A stretch of 5,555 bases of DNA from Calditrichota bacterium. GTDB taxonomy: Bacteria; Electryoneota; RPQS01. The notes under the pieces were generated by a model that was not told the origin of the DNA, searched no databases, and saw only the letters and a program-made list of their open reading frames with translations. The position numbers and the translations under genes were made by a program. The stretch spans positions 1-5,555 of the forward strand of contig JAGVEU010000015.1 in the NCBI GenBank assembly GCA_020057985.1. Direction: 5' to 3'. Positions 1 through 5,555 of the stretch are shown piece by piece (position 1 is the first letter of the stretch; every line of letters begins with the position of its first letter).

Positions 1-1
1 C

Positions 2-3000
2 TTTGTTGGGATTCGACAGATGACCTCCAATTCGATCTGCATTGGCGGCGATCAGGAAACTCCCTTCATCAACAACACCTTCTTCTACAACTACGACGGC
101 ACAGTTTGGAATCTCTTCGAGCCGGGTCTGATGGCCATTCCCATGATGCGTGCCATTGTCATGGGCGACATGGGCGGTGGATTGCTCACGCTTTCGCCGT
201 CACCGGTCACGGCGCCGGAGAATCCTCTGATTAGTCGTTGGGAAACTGCCTTGAAGTCCAGCGGCAAATCTACTTCCAAGACTCTGGACGGAGTTGCGCT
301 TGCAGATATTCCGACGTGCAGTAAGAATCTCACTCCCGACGATATTAGCCATCTCAACCGCCGGATTTTCGAGAGCGTACAGCCGCACTCGCCGAGCATC
401 CTGCCCGTGGCCGGTTCGCGTCATGGTCATAGCCTCGACGATGTGATCTATTACAAAGTCTATCGGAATGGAACCGATATCGCTCATCCGGTAGGAACTT
501 CACATGATGATCCGGTAGCGGAAGGCATCACATACACCTATTGGGTCTCGGCTTTCTACGACAACAATGTAGAATCCGATACGTCAAATCACGTTCAGCG
601 TGCCGCGAATATGGCGCCGGGCGCGCCGGGCAATGTGAACGGCGTGACTCAAAACTCGACCCAAATTCTCATCTCGTGGACTGACCCCACGATCAATGCG
701 AACGGCACTAACTGCATTGACCTCACGAATCTGCGAGTCTATCGTGATGGCATTTTGATCGCAACAATTAGTCCGGGAGTACATCAGTATCTTGATACGC
801 CGCCGAATCCGGGAAGAACATACACATGGGATGTGAAAGCTGCGGACGAAGTTCCCAATGAGGGTCTTGCCGGCTCCTTCTCCGGTTCTGTGATAGATCC
901 TTTTATGGAAGCAGACTATGACTGGATTGACATCTCCGGCAACGGCACTCCCACCGGTCTGAACGGTGATGATCAGAATCTCGGGCCGTTCCCGCTTGGC
1001 TTTACGGTCAACTTCTACGGTGTGGACTACACTGCGATCCGTGTCAGTTCCAACGGTTTAGCTTCGTTTACGAGTACATCAACTGCGTATATTGAGTCTG
1101 TAATTCCCAGCACGGTTGAACCTAACGCTGCGATCTATGCCATGTGGGATGATCTTACGCTCAGCGCCGGCCAGTGTCTTTACTATGCGGATGCAGCAAA
1201 CAATCGGTTCATCATCAGTTGGATCAATGTCCCGCTGCTCCGTTCAGCAACAACTCTGAATACATTCCAGATCATCATTCACCAGAGTGGTGAAGTCACG
1301 CTCCAATATCTGCAGATCCCGGATAATGCGAGCTGCCTCGTCGGTGTTGAGAATGCTGCCGGAACCAGCGCTATCCAATTGTATTTTGACGGCCAGGGAG
1401 TCTGGGCGCCAATGGCCGAAACGGCCGTCACTTTCTGGGGACCGCCGCCAACCTACGCCAATGTCACCGGAACCGTTACATTGGATGGTGGAGTCGGCAA
1501 CGTCACGCAAGCGCTTGTGAGTGCCAACGGTGTCAGCCATCCATCCACAAATCCTGCGGTTAATGGCACTTACACTTTGAGCGATGTGCAAACCGGAACA
1601 CGCAGGATTATTGCGACGCTTGCCAATTACGACCCTGATACACTCATCATTACTCTGAACGCAGGTGGCTATACCAATGCGAACTTGGTGCTGCGCCGCA
1701 ATGTGCCGCCGGCGCCGACCGGCCTAACAGCGACTGTGGACAACGGAACAGGCATTACGACTCTCAACTGGACCGTTTCGCCGGATCTGCTGATTGACAA
1801 CTATCGGATCTATAGAAAGCTGCACAGCGATCAAACCTGGACGCCGCGCGCCCTTGTGGGACCTCGCACAACGACAACCGGCCGTGATACTTTGACTGTG
1901 CCGGGCATTTATGATTACGCGATTACGGCGATTGACAATAATGTTATTCCACCGGCTATTGAGTCGGCACGATCCAATGTTGTGCAGGTTTTGTATGGCG
2001 CTCTGCCTCCCAATTTCCTGACGGCAAACGGCAACTTTGATAACAAGATTCGCTTGTCGTGGCTGGCTCCCGGAATCTCCCAGTCCTATCAAATCTTCTA
2101 TGATGATAGTACCTCTGAAGTCTGGTTCAGGGTAAACAATCCGAACGGGCCGCAAGATTATTTCGCCGTGCGGTTTACACCGCCTTCTCCGGACAGCACA
2201 AGCTACCCGCTGCCGGTGCAGACTTGCAACATCTATATGGAACGCTCCGATCCACTGCCAAATGTGTGGCTGTGTGAGGATAATGCGGGGGCTCCGGATC
2301 TTGCGACGCCACTCGGACATTGGACAGACATCGGAGCCAACGGAACACCCGGCTGGCTGATCGCTCATTCAGATGGCGCCGCTGTGCTTGCAGACGAGAG
2401 CGACTTCTGGGTTGTGTGGCAATTCCCCCCGGGACTTACCGGCCCCGGTACCGGTTCAGACAACAGTGCGCCCGATTCGAGGTCGTACTGGACTCAGGAC
2501 GGCGGAAGCTTGTGGAATCTCTGGACATCATACGATTGGATGGCTCGGGTGTGGGTTGGTGGCGCTCCACCGCCCGGACAGGAACTGAATGACGGTGACC
2601 GCGCAGGCGGCTTTAGCGCCATGATTCTGCCTTCGGGAGTCACAGCGCCACCGCTCGAAATGACTAAGACAAAGTCCGCAAAGGTTATCGGACCAGTGGC
2701 GAAGACGAAGATTGCCCCTGTTGTGGCAACAAGTATCGCAGACCCGTGGCAAGCAGTCACTCGTCCCGAGCCAAGAATCACTCAGTTTGCGCATCAGAGA
2801 CAGATCGGATCAACCGATAGCCGTCATCGCGGAAGTCTTGATGACGTGACGAACTACAAGATCTATCGCAATGGCACACTCCTTGTACAGGTGCCCGCAA
2901 CTCAGACCACATACGACAACACGGGTCTGGTCGAGAACGTACAGTACTCGTACTATGTGACGGCGCTCTACGACGACGGAGCGGAATCAGGAGCATCCAA

Positions 3001-4714
3001 TACCGTGCAGCGTGCATGTAACATGGCTCCTGTGGCGCCGGCCAACTTCACGGGAGTGCCTCAGGGCAACAACGCCATGCACCTTACGTGGACAGACCCA
3101 ACCCTAAATGGCGACGGCTCTCCGTGTGTGGATTTGGCCAGTGTGCGAATCTATCGCGATGCAGATCTGATTTTTACGGTTCCCGCAGGAACAATGTCCT
3201 ACACAGACATTCCGCCGCAGAACAACCAGCGCTATACATGGTCTGCGCGGGCGATTGACGAAGTTCCAAACGAAGGTCAGGCAGCAACATTCTCAGGCGC
3301 GGTCGTCAGCCCGTGGATGGTTATAGATTATGAATGGGTAGATATCGCCGGCAATGGCACGCCATCGGGGCTTACCAATGACGACCAGAACGTAGGCCCA
3401 TTTGCTCTTGGCTTCGACTTTGAATTCTACGGGCAGACCTACAATCAGGTGTATATCTGTTCGAATGGCTGGGTGTCGTTCACCAGCACATCAACAGTTT
3501 ATTCCGAGACCGCAATTCCCAATTCGGCTGAACCCAACAATGTGCTTTACTTGTTCTGGGATGATATGTATCTCCCGTCCGGTGGCCAAGTGCTTTACTA
3601 TGCCGATCCGACCGGCCAGTTTATCGTCAGTTGGCTGGACGTGCCACACATCTCAGGACAGGACGGATATACGTATCAAGTGATCATTGGCTCTGACGGC
3701 TCCGTCACTTACAATTATCATACGATTCCGACTACCTTTCCGGGCAACACAAGCTGCACGATAGGTGTCGAGAATGCGACGGGAACCGACGCCGTTCAGC
3801 TACTCTATGATGGCACGGGTGATTTCATGCCCGCTAACAGCACCGCCGTTCAATTCTGGGGCGGCCCGTCGGGCGAACTTGCCGGAATCGTGCGTGTCCA
3901 TAGCACCAGTCAACCGTTGCCCGGTGTTGCGGTCTTCGCGGTCGGTGTCGGTGACACGGCTTACTCCGATGCAAGCGGAAACTATCTCTATGGCCTTGAG
4001 CCCGGCACATATTCCGTTACTTATGCCAAGGCCGGATATTGCGATACGACTTTGGTCAATGTGGTCATCGAGGATGGCAATACGACGGTTCGCAATGTCC
4101 GCATGTTGGCTCCGTCCGTTACGTTCGACGTGACTTCAATCTCGGAAGCCACGTGGCCGGGACATGATGTCGCAACAACTTTCCATATCGGCAATCCGAC
4201 CGGCAATTGTCCGCTCGAATTCGTGATTACGGATACATCAGCTTGGCTGGTGACGAGTCCGTCGTCGGGCGAAGTCAATCCCGGCGCCACTCAGACCATC
4301 ACAGTCATCTTCCAAGTGGGTGGGCTGCCACCGGGCGCGGAGCGTCACTCCGAATTGCGCGTCGCGCATGGTGCGATTGGCAGTCCGCGCATTATTCCGG
4401 TGGATCTCGTGATCTCTGTTTCCGCCGAGGATCCCAATGCTCCGATGCCTACGGAATATGCGTTCCTTCCAAACTATCCAAACCCGTTCAACGCGACGAC
4501 TGCGCTGCGCTTCGATGTGCCGCAGCAATCGCGCGTGAAGATCACCATCTTCAACATCATGGGTCAGGAAGTGGCTCGTCCGGTGGATGACGTCTTCGCC
4601 GCAGGCCGCCATTCGATCAACTACACCGCCACTGATTTGCCATCAGGAATGTATGTGATGCGCATGGAAGCCGGCAGCTTCTCGGCTCTGAACAAGATGG
4701 TGCTGCTGAAGTAA
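2..4714 (+). CDS. Giant modular surface protein with T9SS type A sorting domain (5' partial)
   Basis: The frame is open from base 2 with no stop. The first Met (base 20) has no Shine-Dalgarno sequence before it and no signal peptide after it, so it is taken as internal; residues are numbered from it. Order: jelly-roll tail (1-45); variable linker (50-137); half FN3 (138-197, YKVYRNG, VESDTSN); FN3 (199-294, Trp in ISWTDP); beta-sandwich (298-474, DWIDISGNGTP, FYG, SNG, MWDD, GVENAAGT); carboxypeptidase-regulatory-like domain (478-560); FN3 (563-660); a further FN3-like start and a jelly-roll ending in LWNLWTSYDWMARVWVGG (663-848); Pro/Lys linker (849-938); half FN3 (939-1001); FN3 (1003-1098); beta-sandwich (1102-1282); carboxypeptidase-regulatory-like domain (1286-1363); Ig/BACON-like domain (1366-1468); T9SS tail (1482-1564). 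The fold names come from motif recognition, not a search. The family is exported through Sec then T9SS and anchored on the surface or released. No catalytic motif is visible, so binding, adhesion or scaffolding is the best guess; an upstream enzyme domain cannot be excluded. It appears to be transcribed alone and ends at the terminator just downstream. Confidence 0.9.
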   Translation, partial: FVGIRQMTSNSICIGGDQETPFINNTFFYNYDGTVWNLFEPGLMAIPMMRAIVMGDMGGGLLTLSPSPVTAPENPLISRWETALKSSGKSTSKTLDGVALADIPTCSKNLTPDDISHLNRRIFESVQPHSPSILPVAGSRHGHSLDDVIYYKVYRNGTDIAHPVGTSHDDPVAEGITYTYWVSAFYDNNVESDTSNHVQRAANMAPGAPGNVNGVTQNSTQILISWTDPTINANGTNCIDLTNLRVYRDGILIATISPGVHQYLDTPPNPGRTYTWDVKAADEVPNEGLAGSFSGSVIDPFMEADYDWIDISGNGTPTGLNGDDQNLGPFPLGFTVNFYGVDYTAIRVSSNGLASFTSTSTAYIESVIPSTVEPNAAIYAMWDDLTLSAGQCLYYADAANNRFIISWINVPLLRSATTLNTFQIIIHQSGEVTLQYLQIPDNASCLVGVENAAGTSAIQLYFDGQGVWAPMAETAVTFWGPPPTYANVTGTVTLDGGVGNVTQALVSANGVSHPSTNPAVNGTYTLSDVQTGTRRIIATLANYDPDTLIITLNAGGYTNANLVLRRNVPPAPTGLTATVDNGTGITTLNWTVSPDLLIDNYRIYRKLHSDQTWTPRALVGPRTTTTGRDTLTVPGIYDYAITAIDNNVIPPAIESARSNVVQVLYGALPPNFLTANGNFDNKIRLSWLAPGISQSYQIFYDDSTSEVWFRVNNPNGPQDYFAVRFTPPSPDSTSYPLPVQTCNIYMERSDPLPNVWLCEDNAGAPDLATPLGHWTDIGANGTPGWLIAHSDGAAVLADESDFWVVWQFPPGLTGPGTGSDNSAPDSRSYWTQDGGSLWNLWTSYDWMARVWVGGAPPPGQELNDGDRAGGFSAMILPSGVTAPPLEMTKTKSAKVIGPVAKTKIAPVVATSIADPWQAVTRPEPRITQFAHQRQIGSTDSRHRGSLDDVTNYKIYRNGTLLVQVPATQTTYDNTGLVENVQYSYYVTALYDDGAESGASNTVQRACNMAPVAPANFTGVPQGNNAMHLTWTDPTLNGDGSPCVDLASVRIYRDADLIFTVPAGTMSYTDIPPQNNQRYTWSARAIDEVPNEGQAATFSGAVVSPWMVIDYEWVDIAGNGTPSGLTNDDQNVGPFALGFDFEFYGQTYNQVYICSNGWVSFTSTSTVYSETAIPNSAEPNNVLYLFWDDMYLPSGGQVLYYADPTGQFIVSWLDVPHISGQDGYTYQVIIGSDGSVTYNYHTIPTTFPGNTSCTIGVENATGTDAVQLLYDGTGDFMPANSTAVQFWGGPSGELAGIVRVHSTSQPLPGVAVFAVGVGDTAYSDASGNYLYGLEPGTYSVTYAKAGYCDTTLVNVVIEDGNTTVRNVRMLAPSVTFDVTSISEATWPGHDVATTFHIGNPTGNCPLEFVITDTSAWLVTSPSSGEVNPGATQTITVIFQVGGLPPGAERHSELRVAHGAIGSPRIIPVDLVISVSAEDPNAPMPTEYAFLPNYPNPFNATTALRFDVPQQSRVKITIFNIMGQEVARPVDDVFAAGRHSINYTATDLPSGMYVMRMEAGSFSALNKMVLLK
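65..1699 (+). repeat. Internal protein repeat, copy 1 (about 545 residues)
   Basis: Residues 16-560 form the first copy of a multidomain block repeated at residues 818-1363. Matching landmarks are DGTVWNL versus GGSLWNL, PSPVTAP versus PSGVTAP, SLDDV plus YRNG in both, SWTDPTIN versus TWTDPTLN, DEVPNEG in both, DISGNGTPTGL versus DIAGNGTPSGL, FTSTST in both, and GVENAAGT versus GVENATGT. The spacing between matching residues is 802 at the start and 807 by the end of the beta-sandwich, so only small indels separate the copies. DNA identity is only moderate, with many third-base changes, which implies an old duplication rather than an assembly artefact. Copy 1 starts in the tail of a jelly-roll, so its preceding domain lies left of the window. 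Confidence 0.85.
2471..4108 (+). repeat. Internal protein repeat, copy 2 (about 546 residues)
   Basis: Residues 818-1363 form the second copy of the block seen at residues 16-560, with the same domain order and the landmarks listed for copy 1. The linker between the jelly-roll and the half FN3 (about residues 857-935) is the least conserved part and is rich in Lys, Pro and Thr. The beta-sandwich and the FN3 before it are the most conserved parts. After this copy the protein departs from the copy 1 order: an Ig-like domain and the sorting tail follow instead of FN3 plus jelly-roll. Confidence 0.85.
4463..4711 (+). other. T9SS type A C-terminal sorting domain (within the CDS)
   Basis: Residues 1482-1564 match the T9SS sorting domain family (TIGR04183-like, also close to FlgD-Ig-like folds). 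The landmarks are FLPNYPNPFNATTALRFDVP, then VKITIFNIMGQEV, then the Asp-Leu-Pro-Ser-Gly-Met-Tyr turn, and a final basic-hydrophobic strand KMVLLK at the very C-terminus. In the family this domain directs the protein through the outer membrane by T9SS and is usually removed as the protein is attached or released. A proline-rich segment (residues 1472-1477) separates it from the Ig-like domain. Its position at the exact end of the protein supports base 4714 as the true stop. Confidence 0.85.
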
Positions 4715-4718
4715 GAGA

Positions 4719-4772
4719 ACACAACACTCAAACAGCAAGGGCGACCACGTGGTCGCCCTTGCTTTGTTGTGT
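4719..4772 (+). terminator. Intrinsic-type terminator after the surface-protein gene
   Basis: A perfect 30-nt palindrome at 4734-4763 gives a 15-bp GC-rich stem (arm AGCAAGGGCGACCAC). The transcript continues into a T-rich run, TTTGTTGT. An outer pair, ACACAACA (4719-4726) with TGTTGTGT (4765-4772), can extend the stem across a 7-nt bulge on the left and one unpaired T on the right. It begins 5 bases after the stop codon at 4712-4714. The U tract is interrupted by G, so efficiency is uncertain. Because the stem is symmetric, it could also act on transcripts from the right, but the left flank (CTCAAAC) would give only a weak U tract in that direction. Confidence 0.8.
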
Positions 4773-4779
4773 GCCGAAC

Positions 4780-5020
4780 ATGATTAACAGCAAGGAGGTC
4801 GAAGTCTCTGCACAAGTTGATAGAACTGAAGAGTTAGCGAAGCGCAAGGGCCTTCGTCGTGAGGTGGGGTTTGAAGGAACTGAATAGCAAAGCCGCGACC
4901 TGACAACAGAAGGCGGTGATTTGTTCTCCAAACGACCGGCAGATGACGTTGCCTATCCTTACTGAACCGCCGTGTGCAAACCCGTATAGACGCTGGCGTA
5001 AAAGGGAAAACCCACGAGGG
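4780..5020 (+). mobile_element. Decayed 3' fragment of a bacterial group II intron
   Basis: The segment ends in a sequence that I recognise as group II intron domain V followed by a short domain VI-like hairpin (GGGAAAACCC, 5004-5013). The stretch before it (about 4780-4960) is GC-rich, non-coding and hairpin-prone, as expected for the end of domain IV between a reverse transcriptase stop and domain V. No reverse transcriptase, no complete domain I and no convincing 5' intron end are present, and domain V carries mismatches, so this is a relic. The boundaries are approximate, and the left end is set only by the terminator. The identification rests on recalled similarity to introns of Bacteroidetes type and was not searched. 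An unrelated structured RNA is the main alternative. Confidence 0.45.
4964..5000 (+). ncRNA. Group II intron domain V-like hairpin (degenerate)
   Basis: GAACCGCCGT at 4964-4973 opens a domain V-like fold. The lower stem pairs ACCGCCGT (4966-4973) with ACGCTGGC (4990-4997) at 6 of 8 positions. A 2-nt AG bulge (4988-4989) sits on the 3' side. The upper stem pairs GTGCA (4974-4978) with CGTAT (4983-4987), partly by G-U pairs and with one A-C mismatch. A 4-nt loop (AACC, 4979-4982) caps it. The 8-bp, 2-nt bulge, 5-bp, tetraloop plan is that of domain V, and a CGC catalytic-triad candidate lies at 4968-4970. The mismatches suggest it is no longer active. Confidence 0.45.
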
Positions 5021-5330
5021 CTCTATGTTGATTTGAGAGCGTTAACTTGGTAGTGATTTTCAACATACGCGATAAGCTTTTTCAACTACTTGCGCACAGC
5101 CAAATCAATCTGAGTTAGCACTCTCGTTGATTTTAAGGTGCGGGGAATCATAAGCAGTGTCGTTTGCAAAAAAAAGGCGTGCCAACAAGACTGACTACGC
5201 ATACCTCTAATTCTTGCTCGGTCACGAAATCATCAGGCATCAGCGAGCAGCCCATATTTAGCCGAGGGCTCTCAGTTTGTGCCCCTATGATTGAAAACGA
5301 AAAGTAAGTGAATGTTTACGCTTTTTACTA
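5021..5330. other. Intergenic stretch with no supported gene
   Basis: No ORF of convincing length, start signal or protein similarity is visible on either strand. The stretch contains an A8 run at 5168-5175, a weak interrupted inverted repeat (AAATCAA at 5103-5109 with TTGATTT), a weak 8-bp bulged hairpin at 5245-5273, and a 6-codon ATG ORF at 5287-5307 without a ribosome binding site. Base composition drifts toward AT at the right end, where a promoter-like region begins. It may be decayed mobile DNA, but I see nothing that identifies it. Confidence 0.5.
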
Positions 5331-5334
5331 AGGC

Positions 5335-5363
5335 TTGATTTAATATTAAATATTCCTTATATT
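5335..5363 (+). promoter_or_regulatory. Possible sigma70-type promoter
   Basis: TTGATT (5335-5340) and TATATT (5358-5363) are separated by exactly 17 bases within the most AT-rich part of the window (about 5308-5400). An AT-rich flank precedes it. It would drive transcription rightward through the 9-codon ORF and the edge hairpins. Overlapping alternatives for the -10 box exist (TATTAT at 5360), and AT-rich DNA yields such matches by chance. FCB-group bacteria may also use different promoter consensus sequences, so this is a moderate call. Confidence 0.35.
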
Positions 5364-5419
5364 ATCTCTATATCCATTATGTAACAATCCAAGAACTATT
5401 TGACGGAGTCGGTGCTTTT

Positions 5420-5449
5420 ATGAACAGATATACTCTTTCTCAAAAGTAA
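5420..5449 (+). other. Nine-codon ORF, possible leader peptide or interrupted gene start
   Basis: An ATG at 5420 encodes MNRYTLSQK and then TAA. A weak GGAG-like ribosome binding site (ACGGAG, 5403-5408) lies about 11 bases upstream, and a promoter-like region lies some 60 bases further up. A strong hairpin starts 16 bases after the stop. This layout would fit a leader peptide with an attenuator, or the first codons of a gene broken by insertion of a palindromic repeat. The peptide lacks a run of any one amino acid that would suggest classic amino-acid attenuation, and chance occurrence is quite possible. Confidence 0.15.
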
Positions 5450-5465
5450 GCCGCCATTGCCTGTC

Positions 5466-5510
5466 ATTCTGGACACCGCGCGTCTTCGGCTTCGCGCGGG
5501 CGTTCAGAAT
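5466..5510. repeat. Palindromic repeat-like hairpin (TGTCATTCTG...CAGAATCT type)
   Basis: The outer arms ATTCTGGAC (5466-5474) and GTTCAGAAT (5502-5510) pair over 9 positions with one G-U. The inner arms CCGCGCG (5476-5482) and CGCGCGG (5493-5499) pair over 7 positions, with a 10-base loop containing CTTCGG. The flanks TGTCATTCTG and AGAATCTCTTTCTC resemble a dispersed intergenic palindrome seen in many bacterial genomes (GTCATTCTG...AGAATCT). This likeness is from memory. The CT-rich, T-containing run after the stem could also let it work as a terminator for rightward transcription. Confidence 0.5.
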
Positions 5511-5519
5511 CTCTTTCTC

Positions 5520-5555
5520 GCGGAGGCACGTGTCTTGAGTCTTCACGTGCCCCGC
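5520..5555. repeat. Second tandem hairpin at the window edge
   Basis: GCGG-A-GGCACGTG (5520-5532) pairs with CACGTGCC-CCGC (5544-5555) to give 12 base pairs with one bulged A and an 11-base loop (TCTTGAGTCTT). The right arm finishes at the last base of the window, so the stem may be longer. It follows the previous hairpin after only 9 bases, which suggests the two form one composite repeat element. No T tract can be seen because the sequence ends. Confidence 0.5.

Noticed and set aside
20..22. ATG at base 20 as the true start of the large gene
   Set aside because: There is no ribosome binding site before it, no signal peptide after it although the protein has a T9SS tail, the frame is open to the window edge, and the first residues align with the middle of the jelly-roll domain near residue 818.
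91..4612. Several 60-214 codon ORFs on the minus strand and in other + frames across the large gene
   Set aside because: They overlap a clearly real coding frame with recognised repeated domains. Their translations are rich in Arg, Ser and Cys with no domain pattern, as expected for shadow frames.
4792..4799. AAGGAGGT, a perfect Shine-Dalgarno-like sequence
   Set aside because: No ATG or GTG start lies at a usable distance; the nearest TTG gives a 6-codon ORF. It is probably coincidental or part of the intron RNA.
4780..4887. 35-codon + strand ORF starting at ATG 4780 (charged, Glu/Arg/Lys rich)
   Set aside because: No ribosome binding site precedes it, it sits inside the suspected intron relic, and I recognise no family. 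It could be a remnant of an intron-encoded reading frame, but this cannot be supported.
4728..4931. 67-codon minus-strand ORF spanning the terminator and intron relic
   Set aside because: It runs through the terminator palindrome and the structured intron-like segment, has no supporting start signal, and its composition is typical of antisense translation of structured RNA.
5168..5175. A8 run as the T tract of a minus-strand terminator
   Set aside because: The sequence to its right (upstream on the minus strand) does not form a GC-rich hairpin next to the run.
5245..5273. GAG-c-AGCCC / GGGCT-CTC hairpin as a terminator
   Set aside because: The stem is only 8 bp with a bulge and an 11-12 base loop, and it is not followed by a T tract. 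It is too weak to call.
4719..5555. CRISPR array, tRNA or rRNA in the intergenic tail
   Set aside because: There are no regularly spaced direct repeats, no cloverleaf with a TTCGA-type T loop and CCA-compatible acceptor, and no conserved rRNA core sequences.

Overview
This window is dominated by one very long gene on the + strand, covering about 85% of it. It encodes a modular secreted surface protein, and its reading frame is already open at the first base, so the true start and any signal peptide lie to the left. The C-terminus ends in a type IX secretion system (T9SS) type A sorting domain (YPNPFN near residue 1486, GxYxxR/K-like GMYVMRM near 1543, terminal KMVLLK). T9SS tails of the NYPNPFN type, in a genome of roughly 50-55% GC, point to the Fibrobacteres-Chlorobi-Bacteroidetes (FCB) superphylum. 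They fit the candidate phyla rich in such giant beta-sandwich proteins (Zixibacteria, Electryoneota, Calditrichota, Cloacimonadota and similar). This placement is an inference from protein style, and I cannot name a species.

Layout: (1) Bases 2-4714 hold the partial surface-protein gene. Inside it, a block of about 545 residues occurs twice, about 802-807 residues apart. Each copy contains the tail of a jelly-roll domain, a variable linker, a half fibronectin-III (FN3) segment, a full FN3-like domain, a large WxDIxGNGTP beta-sandwich and a carboxypeptidase-regulatory-like domain. After copy 1 come another FN3 and a full jelly-roll; after copy 2 come an Ig-like domain and the T9SS tail. (2) Bases 4719-4772 form a strong intrinsic-type terminator built on a perfect 30-nt palindrome. 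(3) Bases about 4780-5020 look like the decayed 3' end of a bacterial group II intron, with a recognisable but mutated domain V and no reverse transcriptase. (4) Bases about 5021-5330 hold nothing I can support as a gene. (5) Bases 5335-5449 hold an AT-rich promoter-like region followed by a 9-codon ORF. (6) Bases 5466-5555 hold two strong hairpins in tandem, the first of which resembles dispersed palindromic intergenic repeats.

Functionally, the only confident product is the T9SS-exported, probably cell-surface or extracellular, repeat protein. No catalytic domain is visible in the part seen, so adhesion, scaffold or carbohydrate binding is likely, and an enzyme domain could lie upstream of the window. 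The intergenic tail reads as a sink for mobile and repeated elements behind the gene's terminator. I see no clear evidence of a new defence or enzymatic system. The most unusual items are the large internal duplication, the intron relic and the hairpin pair at the right edge.
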